From Oceanivirga miroungae (GTDB lineage: Bacteria > Fusobacteriota > Fusobacteriia > Fusobacteriales > Leptotrichiaceae): 64,000 bases of DNA. The first letter of the stretch is position 1. Each line of letters begins with the position of its first letter. Position numbers and translations under genes: made by a program. Below, piece by piece: positions 24,527-31,708 of this stretch. Under the pieces are notes generated by a model. The model was not told the origin of the DNA. It did no database searches and was given only the letters and a program-made list of their open reading frames with translations. The stretch covers positions 186,001 through 250,000 of the forward strand of contig NZ_CABWIB010000001.1 of assembly GCF_902505095.1 (NCBI RefSeq). The letters are read 5' to 3'.

Positions 24527-24543
24527 TTTTACTATCAGTAAAA
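24527..24543. promoter_or_regulatory. Second copy of the 17-bp TTTTACT palindrome
   Basis: TTTTACT-ATC-AGTAAAA, the reverse complement of 584-600. It lies at the outer edge of attachment-like copy 2, not before a gene start, so an element-end role should be considered. The rest of 24330-24596 is IS256 end sequence and non-coding. Confidence 0.45.
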
Positions 24544-24596
24544 TTAGATTTCTTCAATATCTGTTCTATCTTTTTCTATATTTTTTTAATTCTCTT

Positions 24597-25490
24597 TTAG
24601 TCTACATCAATTTCTTCTTTAAAAACTGATAAATTTTCTATTGTTTGTTCTTTTAAAATTTTTTCATTAAAATCTTTTACAAGGGATTCTAATTTTTCTC
24701 TTACTATATTAAATCTAAAATCATTTGTACATTGAATTTTAAGGTTACTGCATATTAGATTAAAAATATTACTTTCTATATTGTCATCGATGACAAGAAT
24801 CTGATTTTGATTTATATATTTTTTAAATAAGTTTTCAATATTATTTTTTAGATTATAGTTATATTGATTTAGTGTATTCAAATAGTTAAAATTTTTTAAA
24901 TTTTGTTTATAGTTATTAATTAAAATGTTCTCTTTTAGTTTATTAAATGAAAATGGAATTGGTATATTATTTTTTAATTCATAAATTGATTTAATATTAT
25001 AATTAATATTAGAATTTTTAAAGTATTTATCCGAACTTTCTATTATAAAAGTTTCTAAAAAATATCCAGTTGATAAATTATTAGCAATACCTAATTCTAA
25101 AAAATTGTTATTTTCAATTTGTACTACTAAATAAATTGATTTTAAGCCTGTTTTTTTAGTTTTACTTACAATAAAACTATTTTCTAAATTATTAAAAAAA
25201 TCATCAATTTTATTAATTCTAGATTTGACACTTTTAAGATTATTTGCGTTATTAGTTTTTATGTTATTAAATATTTGACTATCTTTTAGATTTTTTTTCA
25301 TGATATTTGTTCCAACAATACTAGCTGGGGATTTACCTGGTAATGCATAATGCAGTCCCATTAAGTGACAAAAAGTACCAAAATCTAGTGTGAAATCTAT
25401 TTTAAAATTATTTGTAGTCTCAATTCTATATTCTCTATTAAAATATTCGTTATATTTTAATAATAAATTTTTAATTTTATAGTCGCTCAT
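24597..25490 (-). CDS. Unknown protein, possible PBECR4-type nuclease fold
   Basis: 298 residues from ATG 25490 (GTAGGA just upstream; a TTG at 25505 is the alternative). The sequence FKIDFTLDFGTFCHLMGLHYALPG, followed after about 90 residues by KTGLKSIYLVVQIENNNFLELGI, recalls the F-x-H-L-x-G-L element of PBECR4-type phage nuclease domains. The match is weak, and the C-terminal half is Asn-rich and helical. It follows the cysteine-repeat operon across a terminator, so it is separately transcribed. It lies next to the attachment-like repeat and may be cargo of the element. Confidence 0.45.
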   Translation of the reverse strand: MSDYKIKNLLLKYNEYFNREYRIETTNNFKIDFTLDFGTFCHLMGLHYALPGKSPASIVGTNIMKKNLKDSQIFNNIKTNNANNLKSVKSRINKIDDFFNNLENSFIVSKTKKTGLKSIYLVVQIENNNFLELGIANNLSTGYFLETFIIESSDKYFKNSNINYNIKSIYELKNNIPIPFSFNKLKENILINNYKQNLKNFNYLNTLNQYNYNLKNNIENLFKKYINQNQILVIDDNIESNIFNLICSNLKIQCTNDFRFNIVREKLESLVKDFNEKILKEQTIENLSVFKEEIDVD

Positions 25491-25512
25491 ACTTCCTACT
25501 TTCAAAATAAAA

Positions 25513-25531
25513 AGACTAGATCATCTAGTCT
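25513..25531 (-). terminator. Palindromic terminator
   Basis: AGACTAGAT and ATCTAGTCT form a perfect 9-bp stem; on the minus strand it is followed by TTTTATTTT. It ends transcription from the operon at 25731-28362. Confidence 0.7.
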
Positions 25532-25589
25532 AAAACTTTTTGTTTCATCTCCACTTCAGTATAAAAGTTTCAAAAATCCCACATACACT

Positions 25590-25705
25590 TATAACTTCAA
25601 CATATATTATAAGCTGTCGCTCCTATTTCCAACCCCGAAGTTTACTGGGTACACAGGTATGTACTGTGTAAGCCTTATTTGCTTATCAATTTAATATATA
25701 ATACC
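25590..25705 (-). ncRNA. Candidate structured RNA downstream of the cysteine-repeat gene
   Basis: This non-coding stretch is richer in G+C than its surroundings and self-complementary on the minus strand: an outer stem ATAAGC/GCTTAT with flanking AT pairs, an inner hairpin ACACAG-TACATAC-CTGTGT, and a C/G-rich part (CCCAGTAAACTTCGGGG). It does not match any riboswitch, SRP, tmRNA or tRNA consensus that I know. It could be a 3'-UTR sRNA, an oriT-like hairpin set or the leader of the gene at 25490. Confidence 0.4.
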
Positions 25706-25730
25706 ATACTTTTTTAATTTTGTAAATATT

Positions 25731-27152
25731 TTATATTTCTATTTCCATTTCTTTTTCTAACTTTTTATTAATTATTTCAAATTTACTATCTATATATTTT
25801 TCAATATTATCTTTCCATGTTATAGGTTTCATTTCCTCTTGTACTCTTACATCGCTTGTATAACCTGTAAATTCTTTGTTTTTAAGAGTGTCAGTAACTT
25901 TTAAATTAACTGGTTTAACACCTATTGTAGCAGTATCTACATTTCCTATAATGCTTACTGTATATCTATTATCATTTAAAATTTCATTACTAGGGACTAT
26001 TGTTTCATAAACTTGATTTGGTACAACAGTTGAATTTATAACAGCTGTTCTTATTTGTTTATAAGTTAAATTAGGCTTATCTACTACCATAGCTGTACCT
26101 TGTATTTTACGAGTAGAACCATTTACTCTAGCTGTAATTTCATATTTACTTTCTCCTGTTCTAGATGTGCTAGGTTGTTTTGTAATTCTTATATTATTTT
26201 CATTATTTAATTTAATAATATCATTTACTGTTAAAGTATCATTTTTATATACTATTGCATAAGAATTTAATTTATTTATTACATCAACTAAAGAAGTGTC
26301 ACCAGGATTTATATTTTCCCAATGCGAATTATCACGAGTACAAGTTCCAGTGTAACTATAACTTTCATCATCGCAGTCTTCATATTCTTCTGTTCTATAT
26401 CTTGTTCTAGTATCACATTCTTCATGCGAACCAGTTCTAACTCTAGTTGTTGAACATTCTCTTCTTGTTCCACCACCTGTACATTCTTCATGCGAACCAG
26501 TTCTAACTCTAGTTGTTGAACATTCTTCTCTTGTTCCACCACCTGTACATTCTTCATGAGAACCAGTTCTAACTCTAGTTGTTGTACAACTTTCTTTATC
26601 TTCATAGTCATCTACACTGTGACATTCTCTTGGTATATCAACATCATGGCATACACTCACTGTTTCATCGTCCCATTTTTGACATACATCTCTTCCTGGT
26701 CCTGTAGATGCCATACCAGAAGAACTTCCCCATACCCTACAAACTTGATGTGTCTCATCTGAACATTCTTCTCTTGTTCCACCACCTGTACATTCTTCAT
26801 GCGAACCAGTTCTAACTCTAGTTGTTGTACAGCTTTCTCTATCTTCATAATCATCTACCGTACGACAATCTTTTGGTATATTAACATCATGGCAAGTTTC
26901 TTTATCTTCATAGTCATCTACACTATGACAATTATATTCTTCTGTTCCATCTTCAACTTCTCTTGTTCTAGTTTCACAAACTTCTCTTGTATCCCATTTG
27001 GTACAAGAATATTCTTCACTGCTTGTTTTCCAAACCTTGAAATTTTGTAAATTAGTTTCTGTATTTGTATTAGAAAATACTAATATACTATTTATACAAA
27101 AAAACATTAAACTTATTAGGCTTAATGTTTTATGGAATAATTTCTTTCTCAT
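25731..27152 (-). CDS. Secreted protein with cysteine-rich 22-residue repeats
   Basis: 473 residues from ATG 27152 (AAGGAG at 27162-27167; the ATG at 27161 is too close). A signal peptide covers about residues 1-28 (LSLISLMFFCINSILVFS). Residues 45-275 are built from units such as CTTTRVRTGSHEEC plus TGGGTREEC, in tandem or preceded by CHDVDIPRECHSVDDYEDKE; more than 25 cysteines are spaced regularly. Residues 290-440 look like a beta-rich Ig-like domain (YEITARVNGSTRKIQG..., VSIIGNVDTATIGVKPVNL), and a Lys/Glu helix closes the protein. The pattern suggests a disulfide-rich surface or periplasmic stalk. I do not recognise the family. Nucleotide repeats of 66 bp show recent expansion. Confidence 0.7.
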   Translation of the reverse strand: MRKKLFHKTLSLISLMFFCINSILVFSNTNTETNLQNFKVWKTSSEEYSCTKWDTREVCETRTREVEDGTEEYNCHSVDDYEDKETCHDVNIPKDCRTVDDYEDRESCTTTRVRTGSHEECTGGGTREECSDETHQVCRVWGSSSGMASTGPGRDVCQKWDDETVSVCHDVDIPRECHSVDDYEDKESCTTTRVRTGSHEECTGGGTREECSTTRVRTGSHEECTGGGTRRECSTTRVRTGSHEECDTRTRYRTEEYEDCDDESYSYTGTCTRDNSHWENINPGDTSLVDVINKLNSYAIVYKNDTLTVNDIIKLNNENNIRITKQPSTSRTGESKYEITARVNGSTRKIQGTAMVVDKPNLTYKQIRTAVINSTVVPNQVYETIVPSNEILNDNRYTVSIIGNVDTATIGVKPVNLKVTDTLKNKEFTGYTSDVRVQEEMKPITWKDNIEKYIDSKFEIINKKLEKEMEIEI

Positions 27153-27194
27153 TTTAAACATCTCCTTTACTTATAAAAGTAAAGAGAAATTAAC

Positions 27195-28091
27195 TTATTG
27201 TTTACCAAGTGAATTTTTATTAAATCCAATTATTTTAGGTTTTGTATTTTCATTTTTTAATAATTCGCTTTTTGAAAATTTAGCATTTCTGATCTTTTCG
27301 TAATACTCAATAGCTTCTTTACTCATTTTGGTAGACATAATATATTCTTTTGGAGGAAATAAATTTTCGTTATCATAGTTATTATTATTTATTAAATAAA
27401 TTAATTGCTCCATATAATTATCATCAAAATTTTCATCAATTAGGTAATTAAAATTTATTGTCCCACTTAAAATATCATTGAAACCAGATATGTTATTATC
27501 AATATATATAGGAAAATCTATATTAGGATATTTTTCATTAATATAACTTATCAATTTAGCTGGATTACTATTAAAATCTTCTATATACATTTTTTTAGAT
27601 ACACTTAATCTATACTCTACATTATTGCTTAAAAGTTCTTTTACTTTTAAAATGTTTTTTAAATTTTTTTCTTGTAATCTTGCATATTCTTTAGGACTTT
27701 TATTATTTAATATGCCATAAGTATTATCATAAGGGAAACCAACTACTATTATGTTTTTTTTAAAAGTTTCACTAACTTTATTACCGTATAAGTCGCTATA
27801 ATCATCTAGATTATATTTAAAATAAGGTTCATGTTTTATTTTATTTTTCCATTTATTTTTTTCAGATTTAGTAGGTTTTTTTTCAACATTGACTTCTTTA
27901 CTAACTTCTAATGATTTTTGAATATAATTTCTTACTAATTTATCTTCTTCATCTTTTTGTTTTTGTTTTGTTTCTTTATATTTTGAATAAAGATTTAATA
28001 CTCCAACTTTATTCATATCCCCATAAATATACAGTATAGATGAAGCCCCTAATAAAAAACCTAATATTAAATAAAATAATCTTTTTAACAT
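27195..28091 (-). CDS. Membrane-anchored protein of unknown function
   Basis: 298 residues with one N-terminal membrane segment (LFYLILGFLLGASSILYIYG, about residues 4-23) and a Lys-rich coiled part to residue 75; the rest is probably extracytoplasmic. The C-terminal half has LISYINEKYPNIDFPIYIDNN and YMEQLIYLINNNN. No known domain. It starts 1 base from the HTH gene stop and precedes the cysteine-repeat gene by 42 bases, which contain an 8-bp hairpin (27165-27184). The three genes form one operon, so this protein may assist export or anchoring. Confidence 0.65.
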   Translation of the reverse strand: MLKRLFYLILGFLLGASSILYIYGDMNKVGVLNLYSKYKETKQKQKDEEDKLVRNYIQKSLEVSKEVNVEKKPTKSEKNKWKNKIKHEPYFKYNLDDYSDLYGNKVSETFKKNIIVVGFPYDNTYGILNNKSPKEYARLQEKNLKNILKVKELLSNNVEYRLSVSKKMYIEDFNSNPAKLISYINEKYPNIDFPIYIDNNISGFNDILSGTINFNYLIDENFDDNYMEQLIYLINNNNYDNENLFPPKEYIMSTKMSKEAIEYYEKIRNAKFSKSELLKNENTKPKIIGFNKNSLGKQ

Positions 28092-28092
28092 A

Positions 28093-28362
28093 CTAATCTA
28101 CTCCCTTTTCCATAAAGTTTATGATCTTTATTCCTTTTTCTGATACTTGATACTTACCTCTTAAATCTTTATATACTATAACATAATTTTGTTCTCTTAA
28201 TACCTGTAGCATTTTAAATACTTTAGTTTGATTAAATCCTACTATTTTACCAATTTCTGTTTGGGATAAAGGGCAGTATTTAACTTCTCCTACTTGTATT
28301 TCGTTGTCTTTCAGTGTTTTTAATAGCTTATAATAATCGTTTAAAAATAAATTAATTCCCAT
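28093..28362 (-). CDS. Winged-helix transcriptional regulator
   Basis: 89 residues: CPLSQTEIGKIVGFNQTKVFKMLQVLREQNYVIVYKDLRGKYQVSEKG is a winged helix-turn-helix of the MarR/phage-regulator kind covering residues 30-80. AAAGGAGT precedes the ATG by 7 bases. It is first in the operon with the membrane protein and the cysteine-repeat protein and probably controls that operon. The promoter at 28400-28428 lies 38 bases upstream. Confidence 0.75.
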   Translation of the reverse strand: MGINLFLNDYYKLLKTLKDNEIQVGEVKYCPLSQTEIGKIVGFNQTKVFKMLQVLREQNYVIVYKDLRGKYQVSEKGIKIINFMEKGVD

Positions 28363-28399
28363 AATATCACTCCTTTTATTTTTATCTACTTACATTATT

Positions 28400-28428
28400 A
28401 TTATAGCCTTAAAACAAAGTTAAGTCAA
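28400..28428 (-). promoter_or_regulatory. Promoter of the HTH/cysteine-repeat operon
   Basis: On the minus strand TTGACT (28423-28428), 17-base spacer, TATAAT (28400-28405). Confidence 0.75.
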
Positions 28429-28567
28429 TATGTTTTTATATGCTAAATATTTTTATTTTACGAATTAATAATTCTTGCATTAAAATGTATATGCTTAAAA
28501 CCATTTATTTTTAATATGTATAACCTATTTTTTTAATTTCTCTTTACTTGTCATTGTCCTTTTTAAT

Positions 28568-28588
28568 AATATTGTTTTTCACAATATT
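28568..28588 (-). terminator. Hairpin downstream of ssb
   Basis: AATATTGT/ACAATATT, an 8-bp stem with a 5-base loop. A second weak dyad (TTGTTAT/ATAACAA, 28594-28610) precedes it on the minus strand. Otherwise 28429-28665 is non-coding. Confidence 0.45.
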
Positions 28589-28665
28589 ATTTCTTGTTAT
28601 ATAATAACAACACTATAATTAATTTTTTCAGTATATGCTGTATTTTTATTTAATACACTCTTTTT

Positions 28666-29076
28666 TTAAAACGGAAATTCATCTTCAGTTTGTTCAATAT
28701 AGTCGTTATCATTAGTTGTATAATTTTCTTTTAAATTAGATGTATCTACTTCATTTTTCTTACTATCAGCAAAATCAACCTTATTAATTAAAACATTAGT
28801 ATAGAATTTTTTTATATTATCTACTTCATATGTACCACTAATCAATTCACCTTTTAAAGCAATTTTTCTACCTTTATCAAAATATCTAGTTATAAATTCA
28901 GCTAATTTACCCCAAGCTTCACAATTTATAAAAGTAGCTTCATTGATTACTTCTCCATTTTCTTTTTTTATAGGTTTATTTATACCAATACCAAATTTAA
29001 CATAAGCTTTTCCAGATCTTGTGTATTTCATTTCTAAATTTTTGGTTATAAAACCAATTAAAAAAACTTCATTCAT
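28666..29076 (-). CDS. ssb: Single-stranded DNA-binding protein
   Basis: 136 residues with the OB fold of bacterial SSB: NEVFLIGFITKNLEMKYTRSGKAYVKFGIGIN, then EATFINCEAWGKLAEFITRYFDKGRKIALKGELISGTYEV. The acidic C-terminal tip is EDEFPF, the protein-interaction motif. GGAGA precedes the ATG. It is isolated from core replication genes and sits with plasmid-like genes, so it is probably the accessory SSB of a mobile element. An earlier gene (29127) is separated from it by a 27-bp palindrome. Confidence 0.93.
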   Translation of the reverse strand: MNEVFLIGFITKNLEMKYTRSGKAYVKFGIGINKPIKKENGEVINEATFINCEAWGKLAEFITRYFDKGRKIALKGELISGTYEVDNIKKFYTNVLINKVDFADSKKNEVDTSNLKENYTTNDNDYIEQTEDEFPF

Positions 29077-29096
29077 TTATATTCTCCATTTCTGGT

Positions 29097-29123
29097 TATA
29101 ATGTCGCAACTTGCGACATTATA
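29097..29123. repeat. 27-bp palindrome with GTCGCAA core
   Basis: TATAATGTCGCAA and TTGCGACATTATA are perfect 13-base arms around one base. The same core and arm length recur at 29964-29990 inside the ORF6N gene, with different but still self-complementary outer bases. Confidence 0.7.
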
Positions 29124-29126
29124 GCC

Positions 29127-29438
29127 TTATATTTTCTGTTCTAAATTTTCTATTTCTTTATTAATTTCTTGTTTAAATTCTTTAGCTAAATCTTCTTTCC
29201 CTAAATCAGAAGCTAAGTCTTTTTTAATTTCTAATATACCTAATTTAGTTAAATTATCATATTCATCAATCAAGTTTTTATTTTCTATATTAGAGTTTTC
29301 TAAATAATTTCTAATAACTTTATCTATTCCTGCTTCTAATAATCTCCATTCAGTTCGTGGATAATCAATTTCTTTTTCCTTTGTTAAATATATTTCATAC
29401 AAAACAAAATTATATGAAAATTTGTATAAAGAAAACAC
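29127..29438 (-). CDS. Small hypothetical protein upstream of ssb
   Basis: 103 residues, helical, acidic-basic mixed, ending KEFKQEINKEIENLEQKI. The GTG at 29438 lacks a clear ribosome binding site, and the first 12 residues look like read-through of a repeat (TTTGTATAAAGAA also at 29487), so the true start may be the TTG near 29402 (YEIYLTKEKEIDYPRTEW...). Not recognised. It may be the 3' part of a longer lost gene. Confidence 0.4.
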   Translation of the reverse strand: MFSLYKFSYNFVLYEIYLTKEKEIDYPRTEWRLLEAGIDKVIRNYLENSNIENKNLIDEYDNLTKLGILEIKKDLASDLGKEDLAKEFKQEINKEIENLEQKI

Positions 29439-29443
29439 ATACT

Positions 29444-29478
29444 CTAAGCCTTGTAAAACAAGGTTTAGGGTATTTTTT
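29444..29478 (+). terminator. Terminator-like hairpin without an upstream plus-strand gene
   Basis: CTAAGCCTTG (29444-29453) pairs with CAAGGTTTAG (29459-29468) and is followed by GGGTATTTTTT. On the plus strand nothing is left to terminate; on the minus strand it lies in the 5' region of the gene at 29438. Confidence 0.45.
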
Positions 29479-29510
29479 ATTTCAAGTTTTGTATAAAGAA
29501 TAGTTAAATT

Positions 29511-29539
29511 TTGGAAATAAAAGTTTTTAGTGATATAAT
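29511..29539 (+). promoter_or_regulatory. Promoter before a small membrane-protein ORF
   Basis: TTGGAA (29511-29516), 17-base spacer, TATAAT (29534-29539). Confidence 0.5.
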
Positions 29540-29560
29540 ATTTATATAAGTAATGATTTT

Positions 29561-29698
29561 ATGATTATCTGGATAATAATAGCAATAACTTTTATATATT
29601 TTTTTGGAAGTATTTTACTTTCATTATTAAGATGTTTATTTATAGTTTTTATGTTAGCATTTGATTTTATAACAAAAAAGTATTTATATAATGATTAA
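29561..29698 (+). CDS. Possible 45-residue membrane peptide
   Basis: From ATG 29561 the frame gives MIIWIIIAITFIYFFGSILL, then SLLRCLFIVFMLAFDFITKKYLYND and TAA. Two hydrophobic helices with a polar, charged C-terminus form a credible small membrane protein, and a promoter lies 22 bases upstream. The ribosome binding site is weak. In A+T-rich DNA such hydrophobic frames also arise by chance. Confidence 0.35.
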   Translation: MIIWIIIAITFIYFFGSILLSLLRCLFIVFMLAFDFITKKYLYND

Positions 29699-29764
29699 AA
29701 TCTAGAAAATTAAAAATTTAAGATTTCTACTTATTAATATTAATAAAAGTATAATGGAGAAAAT

Positions 29765-30723
29765 ATGGAAAAAAATTTAGAACTACAAACTGAAAATATA
29801 AAAAACTTAATATATGAAATTAGAGGGAAACAAGTAATGTTAGATAGTGATTTAGCTAAACTATACCAAGTAGAAACCAAAAGATTAATGAGTCTGTTAA
29901 AAGAAATATAAGTAGATTCCCAGAAAAATTTATGTTTCAATTAACAGATAAAGAGGTTGAAATCTTGAGGTCGCAAATTGCGACCTCAAGTTTAGAAGAT
30001 ACATGGGGAGGTAGAAGATATAATCCAAATGTATTTACAGAGCAAGGAATAGCAATGCTTTCAGCTGTTTTAAAAAGTGATATAGCAATTAGTGTTAGTA
30101 TTTCAATAATGGATACATTTGTTGAAATGAGAAAATTTGTAAATTCTAATATATTAATGTTTGAAAAAATTAATTTATTAGAAAAAGAAACTAAAGAAAC
30201 TAGAAAGTTATTAGAATCTACATCTAAAAAGTTAAATGAGGAGATAAATTTAACTAATGAATTAACATTAGAAAATAAAGAAAGAATAGAAGAAATATTT
30301 AAAATATTCAAACCAGAAGAATCTAAAAATAAATATATTTTCTATAAAGGACAAATATATGATGCATTTAAGCTGTTAGTTGAATTAATAAAAGATGCTA
30401 AAGATAAAATAGTATTAGTTGATAATTATATAGATATAGAAACTCTTAATATACTATGTAAGAAAAATATTAATGTAGAAGTTATTATATTTGGATCAAA
30501 TAAATTAAAATTAAGTAAAATAGATATAAATAAATTTAATAAACAGTATCCAAAATTAGAGTTAAGATTAACAGATGATTTCTATGATAGATTTTTAGTT
30601 ATAGACGATGAAATTGTATACCATATAGGAGCATCAGTTAAAGATGCAGGAAGAAAAACATTTGCAATATCTAAATGGGAAGATAAGGACATAATAGATA
30701 CATTAATAAATAAATTAAAATAA
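29765..30723 (+). pseudogene. ORF6N-domain protein with PLD-like C-terminus, one-base frameshift
   Basis: The ATG at 29765 starts EKNLELQTENIKNLIYEIRGKQVMLDSDLAKLYQVETKR, the ORF6N domain (KilA/antirepressor DNA-binding family). The frame then shifts: with one extra A at about 29882 it would continue INESVKRNISRFPEKFMFQLT and join the long open part (to 30723) with WGGRRYNPNVFTEQGIAMLSAVL. The C-terminal 110 residues (KDKIVLVDNYIDIETLNIL...DRFLVIDDEIVYHIGASVKDAG) resemble a phospholipase-D-like domain usual in this family. Translation of the 3' part from an internal ATG (29932) is possible. Confidence 0.8.
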
Positions 30724-30782
30724 ACATAGGTTCAGCTAACACTGAAAATATGATAAAAGACGAAAAACAAATGAAGTTATGA

Positions 30783-30872
30783 AATAAGAATAAGCCTTAT
30801 AAACCAAAAGTTTATAGGGCTTTTGATTTATGTATAGTTTATATTAAGTTGTTTTGGACATTTATAATTTCC
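30783..30872. repeat. Dispersed repeat with embedded terminator, copy 2
   Basis: Near copy of 14231-14322: hairpin AAGCCTTATAAAC / GTTTATAGGGCTTTT (30792-30824), then TTGTTTTGGACATTTATAAT. It separates the accessory block from the sirtuin gene. Confidence 0.6.
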
Positions 30873-30951
30873 ACTTACATTACATACATTTTTAAAAAAT
30901 TTTATTTACCAAAATAAAAAATATAGTTATAATTAATTTAAGGTGATTAAA

Positions 30952-31677
30952 TTGGAAGATAAAATAAAAAAATTACAAGAAATGTATGACAAAAGTAATA
31001 ATATAGTATTTTTGGGAGGGGCTGGTGTTTCAACAGAAAGTGGAATACCAGATTTTAGAGGTGTAGATGGCTTATATAATAAAAAGTATGACTATCCACC
31101 AGAAACTATATTATCTAATAGTTTTTTTAAAAAATTTACTAAAGAATTTTTTAAATTCTATCGGGAAAAATTAATAATACATGGAGTTTTACCAAATGAT
31201 GCGCATAAAACTCTAGCTAAAATGGAAGAAAAAGGTAAATTAAAATATATAGTAACTCAAAATATAGATGGACTACATCAATTAGCAGGCAGTAAAAATG
31301 TATTAGAGCTTCATGGTAGTATTCAAAGAAATTATTGCTTGTTATGTGGTGAATTTTATAATTTATCATATATTGATAATTCAAAAGAAATTCCAAAATG
31401 TAATAAATGTGATGGTATTGTAAAACCTGATGTAACATTATATGAAGAAGCACTTAATGAAGATGTAGTTTACAAAGCAATAAAAGCAATAAGTAAAGCA
31501 GATATGTTAATAGTAGCAGGGACATCTTTATTAGTATATCCAGCAGCATCGTTTATTAGATATTTTAAAGGGCCGTACTTAGTTATTATAAATACAAGTA
31601 AAACTTCTAGTGATATTTATGCTAATCTTATAATTAGAGATAAAGTAGCTAAGGTATTGAGTAAATTAAATGTGTAA
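30952..31677 (+). CDS. Sir2-family NAD-dependent protein deacylase
   Basis: 241 residues from TTG 30952 (AAGGTGA 6-8 bases upstream; the GTG at 30943 overlaps it). All sirtuin motifs are present: GGAGVSTESGIPDFRG, VTQNIDGLHQLAG, catalytic His in LELHGS, two Cys pairs (CLLC and CNKC) for zinc, GIVKPDVTLYEE and AGTSLLVYPAASF. It removes acyl groups from lysines using NAD. It is 31 bases upstream of the SNF2 helicase gene and may be co-transcribed with it. A copy of its start is found as a scar at 21246. Confidence 0.93.
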   Translation: MEDKIKKLQEMYDKSNNIVFLGGAGVSTESGIPDFRGVDGLYNKKYDYPPETILSNSFFKKFTKEFFKFYREKLIIHGVLPNDAHKTLAKMEEKGKLKYIVTQNIDGLHQLAGSKNVLELHGSIQRNYCLLCGEFYNLSYIDNSKEIPKCNKCDGIVKPDVTLYEEALNEDVVYKAIKAISKADMLIVAGTSLLVYPAASFIRYFKGPYLVIINTSKTSSDIYANLIIRDKVAKVLSKLNV

Positions 31678-31708
31678 TGCATAAAATTAAAAAGAAATGG
31701 AGAAAATT

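Noticed and set aside
25590-25705. c-di-GMP, TPP or other known riboswitch, SRP RNA or tRNA
   Set aside because: I compared remembered consensus cores and none fits; kept only as an unassigned structured RNA.
26309-26854. Minus-strand frames giving QLELELVRMKNVQVVEQE repeats
   Set aside because: They are out-of-frame readings of the cysteine-rich repeats; the frame with a signal peptide and good start is the real one.
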